The position numbers and the translations under genes were made by a program. Positions 1 through 9,567 of a DNA stretch of 10,795 nucleotides are shown here, in pieces; the stretch's first letter is position 1; each line of letters starts with the position of its first letter. A model generated the notes under the pieces. That model searched no databases. It was given only the letters and a program-made list of their open reading frames with translations, and was not told where the DNA came from. This stretch comes from Pseudomonadota bacterium. GTDB taxonomy: Bacteria; Pseudomonadota; Alphaproteobacteria; Acetobacterales; Acetobacteraceae. The DNA lies in NCBI GenBank assembly GCA_021808185.1, contig JAKBCB010000084.1:1-10795 (forward strand), in the 5' to 3' direction.

Positions 1-27
1 GACCCGGCGCGCGGGGGCACGCGGGCC

Positions 28-942
28 GTGAGCCAATGGTGGTGCTGGCTGTTCGCCACCTGCGCGGTCGTCCCCCCCGCGGCCGCCCCGCCGGTGCCTG
101 TGCCGCCGACGACGGCGCCCGTGCCGGTTCTGGCCAGCCCACCGCCGCCCGCGCGGCAGGGCCAGCCGCCGGCATGGCGGCGCTTCGCGGTGCCGGCGCC
201 GCCATCGGACGGGCGGCCGACGCTGTCGCTGGTGATCGACGACATGGGGGTCAATACCGGCCAGTCGGCCCGCGCGGTGGCGCTGCCGGGGCCGCTAACC
301 TTGTCCTGGCTGCCCTATGCGCCGCACCTCGCCGAGCAGATCGCCGCCGGCACCGCGCGCGGCCACGAGACCATGCTGCACATGCCGATGGAGGCGCTCG
401 GGCGCGCGGACCCCGGCCCCGGCGCGCTGCGCACCTGGCTGCCGCCTGCCACCAATCTGGCCTCGCTGCGCGCCGCGCTCGACCTGGTGCCGAACGCGGT
501 GGCGCTGAACCAGCACGAGGCCAGCGTCGCCTCGCTCTCGGTGCCGCTGATGGATCTGGTGATGGACGAGTTGCACGCGCGCGGACTCGCCTTCCTGGAC
601 AGTCTGACCATCCCGCACAGCGTCGGCTTCGCGCGCGCCGAGGCCCGGGGCGTGCCCGCCATCGCGCGCGACGTGTTCATCGACAACGACCCGGCGCCGG
701 CGGCGATCCTGGCGCGGCTGGCCGAGGCGGAGGCGCTGGCGCGGCGCGGCGGTCACGCGGTGGCGATCGGCCATGCGCGGCCGGCCACCATGGACGTGCT
801 GGAGCAATACCTGCCGACGCTGGCCGCGCGCGGCTTCGTGCAGTGGCCGCTCAGCGCCGCCATCGCCGCGCGGCTCCAGGCGCCGGCGGCCGATGGCGGG
901 CAAGGCACGATTGCCCCCTTGCGCGCGTCCGGCGCAGAGTAA
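28..942 (+). CDS. divergent polysaccharide deacetylase family protein (DUF610/YibQ-like)
   Basis: A 304-aa envelope protein. Residues 1-16 are a short hydrophobic, Trp/Cys-rich stretch that could be an export signal or anchor. Residues 17-60 are a Pro/Ala-rich linker, and the catalytic-like domain covers about 65-285. Family landmarks visible are LSLVIDDMG (66-74, with the metal-binding Asp pair), HETMLHMPME (113-122), a degenerate NQHEAS (161-166) where the family usually reads NNHMGS, RDVFIDND (214-221) and AIGHARP (246-252). The fold is related to carbohydrate esterases, but the substrate of this divergent branch is not established. A cell-wall or envelope polysaccharide role is inferred. 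The GTG at 28 has only a weak G-rich upstream site, and the frame is open to the left edge, so the real start may lie outside the window. In many alphaproteobacteria this gene follows envC and ctpA; those would be to the left. Confidence 0.85.
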   Translation: MSQWWCWLFATCAVVPPAAAPPVPVPPTTAPVPVLASPPPPARQGQPPAWRRFAVPAPPSDGRPTLSLVIDDMGVNTGQSARAVALPGPLTLSWLPYAPHLAEQIAAGTARGHETMLHMPMEALGRADPGPGALRTWLPPATNLASLRAALDLVPNAVALNQHEASVASLSVPLMDLVMDELHARGLAFLDSLTIPHSVGFARAEARGVPAIARDVFIDNDPAPAAILARLAEAEALARRGGHAVAIGHARPATMDVLEQYLPTLAARGFVQWPLSAAIAARLQAPAADGGQGTIAPLRASGAE

Positions 943-999
943 CATCCACCCGTGTTGCCGAGACGTATGTCAGGTGCAACGCAGGGAAGGGTTCGCGAG

Positions 1000-1977
1000 A
1001 TGTTCGTTCACAGACGCCGTGGCTGGGAGATCGCGCCGAGCAAGGCAACCCCCGAGGCGGTGGTGCTCGGCCGGCGGGGCCTGATCGGGGCGGCGGCCGG
1101 TGCCGGCATCCTGGCCGCGTCCGCGCGGCCGGCCGGGGCCTGGAGCCTGCTCGGCGGCAGCAAGGCGCCGCCGGTCGTGCTCAAGCCGCTGACCGCGCCG
1201 CGCAACGCCCGTTATGACGCCGGACGGGCAATCACCGACGAGCACGAGGCGACCAGTTACAACAACTATTACGAATTCGGCATGTCCAAGTCGGTGACGG
1301 ACGCCGCGGCGGCGTTGGTGTCCGACCCCTGGACCATCGAGATCGCCGGCATGGTCAACACGCCGCGCCGCATCGGCTTCGACGAGCTGATGAAGCAGGT
1401 GACGCTGGAGGAGCGGGTGTACCGGCATCGCTGCGTGGAAGCCTGGGCAATGACGGTGCCCTGGGTCGGCTTCCCGCTCGCCGCTCTGGTCAAGCTGGCC
1501 GAGCCGCTGGGCAGCGCCAGCTACGTCAAGTTCACCACGCTCGCCGATACGAAAACCATGCCGGGCCTGCGCCAATCGTGGTATCCATGGCCCTATACCG
1601 AGGGCCTGACGATGCAGGAGGCGATGAACGAGCTGACCTTTCTGTCGGTCGGCATGTACGGCAAGACCATCCCGCCGCAGGATGGCGCGCCGATTCGTCT
1701 CACCGTACCCTGGAAATACGGTTTCAAATCTGCCAAATCGATTGTCCGCGTGGAGTTCACCGACCAGCAGCCGCTGTCGTTCTGGCAACAGTTGCAGGAT
1801 AGCGAGTACGGCTTCTGGGCCAACGTGAACCCAGATGTGCCGCACCCGCGCTGGAGCCAGGCGGAGGAACGGCTGCTCGGCACCGGCGAGAGCGTGCCGA
1901 CCCGGATCTGGAACGGCTACGGCGAGTACGTGGCCAGCATGTACGCCGACAAGACGAAGGAGCGTCTGTTCGTTTGA
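1000..1977 (+). CDS. msrP: protein-methionine-sulfoxide reductase catalytic subunit MsrP
   Basis: Periplasmic molybdopterin enzyme (formerly YedY) that reduces methionine sulfoxide in envelope proteins; 325 aa, close to the E. coli length. A Tat signal is visible: basic N-terminus, LGRRGLIG with Arg25-Arg26, an Ala/Gly-rich hydrophobic core and likely cleavage near PAGA (44-47). The oxidoreductase domain contains NNYYEFG (88-94), HRCVEAW (143-149) with Cys145 as the expected Mo ligand, YPWPYTEGL (195-203) and VPWKYGFKSAKSI (236-248). I chose the ATG at 1000 because AGGGAAGGG lies about 8 nt upstream and because family members begin with a similar short basic segment before TPEAV. GTG 952 and ATG 967 in the same frame are weaker alternatives. 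It follows the deacetylase by 57 bp and overlaps the next gene, so it probably forms a two-gene unit with it. Confidence 0.95.
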   Translation: MFVHRRRGWEIAPSKATPEAVVLGRRGLIGAAAGAGILAASARPAGAWSLLGGSKAPPVVLKPLTAPRNARYDAGRAITDEHEATSYNNYYEFGMSKSVTDAAAALVSDPWTIEIAGMVNTPRRIGFDELMKQVTLEERVYRHRCVEAWAMTVPWVGFPLAALVKLAEPLGSASYVKFTTLADTKTMPGLRQSWYPWPYTEGLTMQEAMNELTFLSVGMYGKTIPPQDGAPIRLTVPWKYGFKSAKSIVRVEFTDQQPLSFWQQLQDSEYGFWANVNPDVPHPRWSQAEERLLGTGESVPTRIWNGYGEYVASMYADKTKERLFV

Positions 1978-2285
1978 TCGCCGCCCGCGCCCTTGCCGTG
2001 CTGGCCGCCGCCAATTTCGTGGCGGCGTTCGCGCTCGCCACCCTGTTGGCGCCGCTGACCACGCTGGCGCAGTTGGTGGCGCGGGACGATCCGCATATCG
2101 TCACGTCCATCCACGACTTCATGCTGGCCCATACCTCCGTCTGGGTGTGGAACAACATCGCGCTCGCGCTGCTGGCGCGGCCGTGCTGGCTGTTGCCGGT
2201 GGCGTTCGGCATCGTTTGTGCCGGCGGCGCCACCACGCTCGCCTCGCGCCCCAGCCTGCCGCGCTCCCACCGCCGCCGGAGCTGA
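1974..2285 (+). CDS. small membrane protein translationally coupled to msrP
   Basis: A 103-aa protein of unrecognised family. It starts at TTG, which overlaps the msrP stop as TTGA (1974-1977). A GAAGGAG lies about 11 nt upstream inside the end of msrP, which supports coupled translation. The sequence has a hydrophobic segment at about 5-33, a polar stretch ARDDPHIVTSIHDF (36-49), and one or two further hydrophobic segments at about 55-68 and 70-90 containing LLARPCWLLPVAFGIV, then a basic tail RSHRRRS. This predicts two or three membrane passes with a cytoplasmic C-terminus. In many proteobacteria msrP is followed by msrQ, a heme-binding membrane protein of roughly 200 aa that feeds electrons to MsrP. 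This product is half that length and lacks a recognisable multi-His heme core, so I do not call it MsrQ. A role in supporting MsrP is inference from coupling alone. Confidence 0.72.
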   Translation: MIAARALAVLAAANFVAAFALATLLAPLTTLAQLVARDDPHIVTSIHDFMLAHTSVWVWNNIALALLARPCWLLPVAFGIVCAGGATTLASRPSLPRSHRRRS

Positions 2286-2299
2286 GCCGCCGGCTCAGC
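2281..2299. terminator. hairpin between convergent genes, possible bidirectional terminator
   Basis: GCTGAGCC-GCC-GGCTCAGC forms a perfect 8-bp stem with a 3-nt loop. It contains the TGA of the plus-strand membrane protein (2283-2285) and the reverse-strand stop of the sulfotransferase remnant (2295-2297). Its position between convergent genes suits a bidirectional terminator. No T-run follows on either strand, so it does not meet the full intrinsic-terminator pattern. Confidence 0.45.
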
Positions 2300-2870
2300 G
2301 CGGCGCGCCGCGCACCTTCGCCCAGAAATCCTCGGTCGAGTTCGTGCGCGGGAACGGCTCGGACGGCACGCTCACGCCGAGAAAGGCGCAGAGCGGCTCC
2401 CATCCCTGTGCCACATCGAACACCAGCAGCCGCTCCGGCGGGAGGGCCGCGCGCACGTCCTCGGTCCGGCGGTGGTAGGCGGCAATCGCACCCTCGCGGT
2501 CGGCGAGGATGCCGCCAAAGGTGCGGTTGACGATGATCTCGTGCATCGCCGCCATCATCGCCCGGATGTGCGGTGGCAGCGGCGCTTTCTGGTAGGACGC
2601 CATCAGCGTGCCGATGGTCCCGGCGAAACTGGTCCACCACGCGTCCGCCGGGCGTACCGAATGGATCACCTTGGCCTGCGGATAGGGGGCGGCGAGGTCT
2701 CGCCACAGATGCGCGCCGGGCCAGTCCGTCTGCGAGCGGTAGCCCGCGAACAATGTCTGCATCGGCACCGTGCCGCCGGCGGCGATGGTCTGCCAGTGCG
2801 CCCCCCGGTTGCGTCCGGATGAACGAAATTTCGCGCGGGTAACGTGCGTCGGTGCGGGCCGTGCGGTCAA
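2295..2870 (-). pseudogene. N-terminally truncated sulfotransferase family protein
   Basis: The open frame codes for at most 191 aa from a TTG; the first internal ATG is residue 37 (2762). From about residue 25 it reads like a small P-loop sulfotransferase (Sulfotransfer_4-like): HWQTIAAGGT, LFAGYRSQTDWPGAHLWRDL (40-59), KVIHSVRPADAWWTSFAGTI (67-86) with the Arg and Ser expected to contact the 3'-phosphate of PAPS, TFGG (117-120), and a conserved tail GWEPLCAFLGVSVP (156-169) then NSTEDFW. Family members begin with a phosphosulfate-binding loop of the type GxGRTGTxSLK about 45-50 residues before HWQ. That loop is absent here, and residues 1-24 look unrelated. The frame begins only 12 nt after the stop of the NUDIX gene. 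I infer 5' loss by deletion, so the product should not bind PAPS normally. The remainder is intact, so decay may be recent. Confidence 0.7.
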
Positions 2871-2882
2871 GCAGCGGGCGCG

Positions 2883-3314
2883 CTACAGGTCGAGCAGCCG
2901 GCGCGCGATGGCGATGACGCGATGCGCCTCGCTCCAGAGGTCGTAGGCATCGAGCGCGTCCAGCGGCGCCCAGGCGATCTCGGTGATGTCCCCGGCGGCG
3001 GCCGGCTCGCCGCCGTCCCAGCGGGCGGCGAAATCCAGGATCGTGTAGTGGTAGCGCACCCGCCCGTCCGCATCGTGGTGGATGCTGTCCACGTTGGCGG
3101 CCAGCAGCAGCGGGCCGACCGAAAGCCCGGTTTCCTCGGCCAGTTCCCGCCGCGCCGCCGCCTCGGCCGTCTCGCCGAGTTCCTGCGCGCCGCCGGGTAG
3201 GCTCCATGCGCCCAGGTTGGGCGGGCGGCCGCGCCGGGCCAGCAGCACGGCACCGGGCCGCAACACCACGACACCGATGCCGACGATCGGACGCTGGGGG
3301 TATTCCCGGCTCAT
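2883..3314 (-). CDS. NUDIX hydrolase
   Basis: A 143-aa cytoplasmic pyrophosphohydrolase of the single-domain Nudix type, expected to cleave a nucleoside diphosphate linked to another moiety using Mg2+. The Nudix box is complete at residues 42-64: G42, E48, then R56-E57-L58-x-E60-E61-x-G63-L64, matching Gx5Ex7REUxEExGU. Ahead of it stand RRGRPPNLGAWSLPGG (27-42), and after it VRYHYTILDF (86-95) and the acidic TEIAWAPLDAL (111-121), all usual for the fold. This resembles ADP-ribose or NADH-type family members, but the substrate cannot be assigned from sequence. The ATG at 3314 has AAGGAA about 6 nt upstream. The gene follows recG on the same strand with a 19-bp gap, so it is probably co-transcribed with recG. 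Confidence 0.92.
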   Translation of the reverse strand: MSREYPQRPIVGIGVVVLRPGAVLLARRGRPPNLGAWSLPGGAQELGETAEAAARRELAEETGLSVGPLLLAANVDSIHHDADGRVRYHYTILDFAARWDGGEPAAAGDITEIAWAPLDALDAYDLWSEAHRVIAIARRLLDL

Positions 3315-3333
3315 GTGGTTCCTTTCCGCGCGC

Positions 3334-5388
3334 TCAGCCCGAATGCAGCGTGCGCATCGCCGCTGTGCGCTCGAACAGTTTCAATAGCACGCGCACGGCC
3401 CGCCCGCGATCGGACACCAGGCGCGGATCGCGTTGCAGCAGCACCTCGGCGTCGCGCCCGGCCATGTGCAGCAGACCTTCGTCCTCCACCGGATCGGCGA
3501 GCCGCCAGCCGGGCAGGCCGGATTGCCGGGTGCCGAGCAGGTCGCCGCCGCCGCGCAGGCGGAAATCCTCGTCGGCGATGCGGAACCCGTCCTCGGTGTC
3601 GCGCAGCAGCAGCAGGCGGCGCTTGGCGATGTCGGACAGCCCGTCGTCGTGCAGCAGCAGGCAGAAGCTCGCCTCCCGCCCGCGCCCGACGCGGCCGCGC
3701 AACTGGTGCAACTGGGCAAGCCCGAACCGCTCGGCGTGTTCCACCACCATCACGCTCGCTTCCGGCACATCCACGCCGACCTCGATGACAGTGGTGGCGA
3801 CCAGCACGCGCGTCCGCCCGGCGGCGAAGTCGGCCAGCGCCGCCTCGCGCACCGCCCCCTCCTGCCGCCCGTGGGCGAGACCGACAGCGCCATGAAAGCG
3901 CTCGTGCAGGGTGGCGAAGCGCGCCTCCGCCGCCGCGACATCCAGCAACTCGCTCTCGGCGACCAGCGGGCACACCCAGTACACGCGCGCGCCGCCCTCC
4001 AGCGCGCGGGCGACGGCGTCGGTCACGTCGGGCAGGGTGGCGAGCGAATGCAGCGTGGTGCGCACCGGCTTGCGCCCGGCGGGCTTGCCGGACAGCAGGC
4101 TGACCTGCATCTCGCCCCATTGCGTCAGCAGCAGCGTGCGCGGGATCGGTGTCGCGGTCATCACCAGCACGTCGGCGGTGGCCCCCTTGCGGCCCATCAG
4201 CAGGCGCTGGTCCACGCCGAAGCGGTGCTGCTCGTCGATCACCGCCAGCGCGAGGTCGTGGTATTCCACCTTTTCCTGAAACAGCGCATGGGTGCCGACG
4301 ATCAGCGGGATCGAGCCGTCGGCGAGCCCCGCCAGCACCCGCGCCCGCGCGGCGCCCTTGATGGAGCCGGTGAACAGCGCGGCGGGGACCGGCGCGATCC
4401 GCTCCAGGGTGCGGAAATGCTGCTGCGCCAGCACCTCGGTCGGCGCCAGCAGCGCCGCCTGCGCGCCGGCCTCTACCGCGCGCAGCATCGCCAGGATCGC
4501 CACCAGCGTCTTGCCGGAGCCGACATCGCCTTGCAGCAGCCGCAGCATCCGGCGCGGGGCCGCGAGGTCGGCGTCGATCTCGCGCAGCGACTCGGTCTGC
4601 GCGGGTGTCAGGCGGTGGCCGAACGCCGCCAGCGCCTTGCGCCGCAGCGCCCCGTCGCCGAGCAAGGCGCGCCCCGGCCGCTCGCGCACACGGCGGCGGA
4701 CCAGCGCCAGCGCCACCTGTCCGGCCAGCAACTCGTCGTAGGCGAGGCGGCGGCGGAGCAGCGGCGGTGGCGGGGCAGGGGGGGCGTGCAGGTCGCGCAG
4801 GGCGTCCGCGAAGCCCGGCCAGGCCTCGCGCGTCAGCAGGGCGGGGTCGTGCCATTCCGGCAGGTCCGGTATCCGGTCCAGCGCCTCGGCCACCGGGCGG
4901 CGCAGCTGCCAGGCGAACAGGCCGGCGGTCAGGCCCCAGACCGGTTCGACGCCGGGCAGCCGGTCGGCCTGATCGAGCGGAAAGATATGGTCCGGGTGGA
5001 CCATGTTCCCGCGCTCATCGACCTTGCCGGAGACCAGAACTTTCGCGCCGGGCAACAGTTTTGCGCGCGGAAAGCCCTTGAAGAACACCAGCTCGCGAAA
5101 CCCGGTGCCGTCGCCGACGATGGCCTTGGTGGGCTGGCGCGCGTTCGCCGGCGGCTCGATGCGCACCACCTCCACCGCGACCGTGGCCATCTTGCCCGGC
5201 ACCAGCGCGCGCAGGGACAGCCGTTCGCGCCGGTCGATGAACGACTCGGGCAGATGAAACAGCAGGTCGATCACCCGCTCGCCCCCGCAGGCGCGCTTGA
5301 GCAGCGCGGCCAGCGTGGGGCCCACGCCGCGCAGCGTGGTCAGGGGGGCGAACAAGGGGGCGAGCAGGTCCGGTTCCACGGCTGACAC
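3334..5388 (-). CDS. recG: ATP-dependent DNA helicase RecG
   Basis: A 684-aa superfamily 2 double-stranded DNA translocase that remodels stalled replication forks and branched recombination intermediates; length is normal for the family. The N-terminal wedge/OB-type domain (about 15-150) includes a helix-hairpin-like TLRGVGPTLA (18-27) and LLFHLPESFIDRR (42-54). Motor motifs follow in order: GDVGSGKT Walker A (287-294), LLAPTEVLAQQH (313-324), DEQH Walker B (385-388), TATPIPRT (411-418), ATTVIEVGVDVP (531-542), QLRGRVGRG (562-570), and the C-terminal LGTRQSGLPGWRLADP (618-633) typical of RecG. All key residues are present. Translation starts at GTG 5388; an in-frame GTG at 5379 is an alternative, and neither has a clear ribosome site. 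It heads a minus-strand run with the NUDIX gene and diverges from sdhE. Confidence 0.98.
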   Translation of the reverse strand: MSAVEPDLLAPLFAPLTTLRGVGPTLAALLKRACGGERVIDLLFHLPESFIDRRERLSLRALVPGKMATVAVEVVRIEPPANARQPTKAIVGDGTGFRELVFFKGFPRAKLLPGAKVLVSGKVDERGNMVHPDHIFPLDQADRLPGVEPVWGLTAGLFAWQLRRPVAEALDRIPDLPEWHDPALLTREAWPGFADALRDLHAPPAPPPPLLRRRLAYDELLAGQVALALVRRRVRERPGRALLGDGALRRKALAAFGHRLTPAQTESLREIDADLAAPRRMLRLLQGDVGSGKTLVAILAMLRAVEAGAQAALLAPTEVLAQQHFRTLERIAPVPAALFTGSIKGAARARVLAGLADGSIPLIVGTHALFQEKVEYHDLALAVIDEQHRFGVDQRLLMGRKGATADVLVMTATPIPRTLLLTQWGEMQVSLLSGKPAGRKPVRTTLHSLATLPDVTDAVARALEGGARVYWVCPLVAESELLDVAAAEARFATLHERFHGAVGLAHGRQEGAVREAALADFAAGRTRVLVATTVIEVGVDVPEASVMVVEHAERFGLAQLHQLRGRVGRGREASFCLLLHDDGLSDIAKRRLLLLRDTEDGFRIADEDFRLRGGGDLLGTRQSGLPGWRLADPVEDEGLLHMAGRDAEVLLQRDPRLVSDRGRAVRVLLKLFERTAAMRTLHSG

Positions 5389-5420
5389 AGACCAGGGAGC
5401 GGCCTATATGGCAACCGACC
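5389..5420. promoter_or_regulatory. 32-bp divergent intergenic region recG/sdhE
   Basis: This is the only non-coding DNA between the divergent starts of recG and sdhE. It holds a short AT-rich core, CCTATATGG (5403-5411), that could serve as a -10 region, but I find no convincing -35 box on either strand and no good Shine-Dalgarno sequence for either gene. With so little space, at least one promoter must extend into the opposite coding region, or one transcript may be nearly leaderless. Confidence 0.35.
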
Positions 5421-5692
5421 ATGACCGACCCAAGCGAACCGCCGCGCGACGCGCGCCGGCGACGGCTGCTGTTCCGCGCCAACCATCGCGGCACACATGA
5501 AACCGATCTTCTGATCGGCGGCTACGTCGCCGCGCGAATCGACCGGTTGACCGAGGCGGAGATGGACGCGCTGGAGGAAGTGATGGAACTGCCGGACGCC
5601 GACCTCGCCGACTGGCTCACCGGCCGCCGCCCGATCCCGCCCGAGGCGGACAGCCCGATGCTGCGCGCGATTCGCGCGGCGGCGGTGACACG

Positions 5693-5696
<4 letters not shown>
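5421..5696 (+). CDS. sdhE: succinate dehydrogenase assembly factor SdhE (FAD assembly factor)
   Basis: A 91-aa cytoplasmic protein of the SdhE/YgfY/Sdh5 family, which promotes covalent attachment of FAD to the flavoprotein subunit of succinate dehydrogenase and related flavoenzymes. The diagnostic RGxxE motif is present as R23-G24-T-H-E27, followed by the helical pattern ETDLLIGGY (27-35) and the acidic LTEAEMDALEEVMELPDADL (43-62), then WLTGRRPIP (65-73), all as in the family. The start is ATG 5421; no strong ribosome site precedes it. The stop overlaps the mfd start as ATGA (5693-5696), so translation of mfd is probably coupled to it. The neighbourhood of recG on one side and mfd on the other is common in alphaproteobacteria and supports the call. 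Confidence 0.95.
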
Positions 5697-9148
<3,452 letters not shown>

Positions 9149-9189
9149 GCGCGCGCGAGCAGCCGGTACGGCACGCAGGGAGTGTCTGC
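9149..9189. other. 41-bp convergent gap between mfd and pilin gene
   Basis: This is the space between the stop codons of mfd (plus strand) and the Flp pilin gene (minus strand). It holds only a weak 4-bp stem, GCCG-GTA-CGGC. I see no T-run and no convincing terminator. Confidence 0.4.
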
Positions 9190-9429
9190 TTAGGGCCGCA
9201 CGAAGTCCCGGACCTGGTTCGCGCCGTTGTGCAAGGCGTTGTTAAGCTTATTCAGGTCAATGACATTGCTCAGATCGACGTTGACGGTGGTGGCGGCAAC
9301 GGCGATGGCCACCGCGATCATCGAGGCGATCAGCGCGTACTCCAGCGCCGCGATGGCGCGCGAATCCGATGCGAACCCGCGCGCGACGGAGGCCAGCACG
9401 TCGATGTAGCTGCGGTGCCCGCTTTTCAT
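9190..9429 (-). CDS. Flp family type IVb pilin
   Basis: A 79-aa small pilin precursor. After a leader of about 25 residues comes the type IVb signature AIAALEYALIASMIAVAIAV (25-44): the conserved Glu30-Tyr31 pair sits at positions +5/+6 after the likely prepilin-peptidase site, followed by a single hydrophobic helix and a short polar C-terminus ending DFVRP. Flp pilins form Tad (tight adherence) pili after cleavage by the CpaA/TadV peptidase. The residue before the predicted cut is Ala25, where Gly is usual. The leader is longer than in many Flp pilins. I prefer ATG 9429 to the TTG at 9432 immediately upstream; no strong ribosome site is seen. No other tad/cpa gene is in the window, so the gene is an orphan here. 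A non-piliating role (for example anchoring or regulation) cannot be excluded. Confidence 0.82.
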   Translation of the reverse strand: MKSGHRSYIDVLASVARGFASDSRAIAALEYALIASMIAVAIAVAATTVNVDLSNVIDLNKLNNALHNGANQVRDFVRP

Positions 9430-9565
9430 CAAATTTCAACGCAACACCCAGGGACTAGCCCCCGGATATGTCTCGCTACCGATCTTTCCGTCTATTAACC
9501 TTCGCAATTCTAGCAGGAAAAGTGCCGGTTGTCAGTTGTATCCGAAGCAGGGCGGGCATGGCGCC
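9430..9565. other. AT-richer intergenic region upstream of the pilin gene
   Basis: This 136-bp stretch separates the pilin gene from the dehydrogenase on the same strand. It is visibly less GC-rich than its surroundings, with runs such as TCTATTAACC and CAATTCTAG, which fits a promoter region for the pilin gene. It contains a sigma-54-like element and, at its right end, a weak hairpin over the dehydrogenase stop. I see no open frame of credible coding quality. Confidence 0.5.
9511..9528 (-). promoter_or_regulatory. sigma-54-like -24/-12 element for the pilin gene
   Basis: On the minus strand the sequence reads CCGGCAC-TTTTC-CTGCTA. The GG and GC doublets are exactly 10 bp apart, and seven of the core positions agree with TGGCAC-N5-TTGCW; the mismatches are T to C at the first base and T to C before TGC. 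A start site about 12 bp downstream would leave a leader of about 70 nt before ATG 9429. One such match can arise by chance. Confidence 0.28.
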
Positions 9566-9567
9566 CT
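9549..9567 (-). terminator. weak hairpin over the stop of the dehydrogenase gene
   Basis: AGGGCG-GGCATGG-CGCCCT forms a 6-bp stem with a 7-nt loop overlapping the minus-strand stop codon (9566-9568). No T-run follows in the direction of transcription. It is a possible terminator only. Confidence 0.25.

Noticed and set aside
36..1217. 393-codon frame overlapping the deacetylase and msrP
   Set aside because: Arg/Ala/Gly-rich product typical of an out-of-frame reading of GC-rich genes. It crosses two well-supported genes.
970..1845. 291-codon minus-strand frame opposite msrP
   Set aside because: Antisense to a gene with clear family motifs; no domain of its own.
2119..3207. 362-codon minus-strand frame over the NUDIX and sulfotransferase region
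   Set aside because: The conserved Nudix box and sulfotransferase motifs are in other frames; this frame gives only Arg/Gly-rich sequence.
3433..5385. 650-codon open frame on the plus strand opposite recG
   Set aside because: Same cause: an antisense shadow of recG with a Gln/Arg/His-rich product and no domain.
9494..9508. CtrA-like TTAA-N7 box upstream of the pilin gene
   Set aside because: TTAACCTTCGCAATT has the first TTAA, but the second half is AATT instead of TTAA, so it does not meet the consensus.
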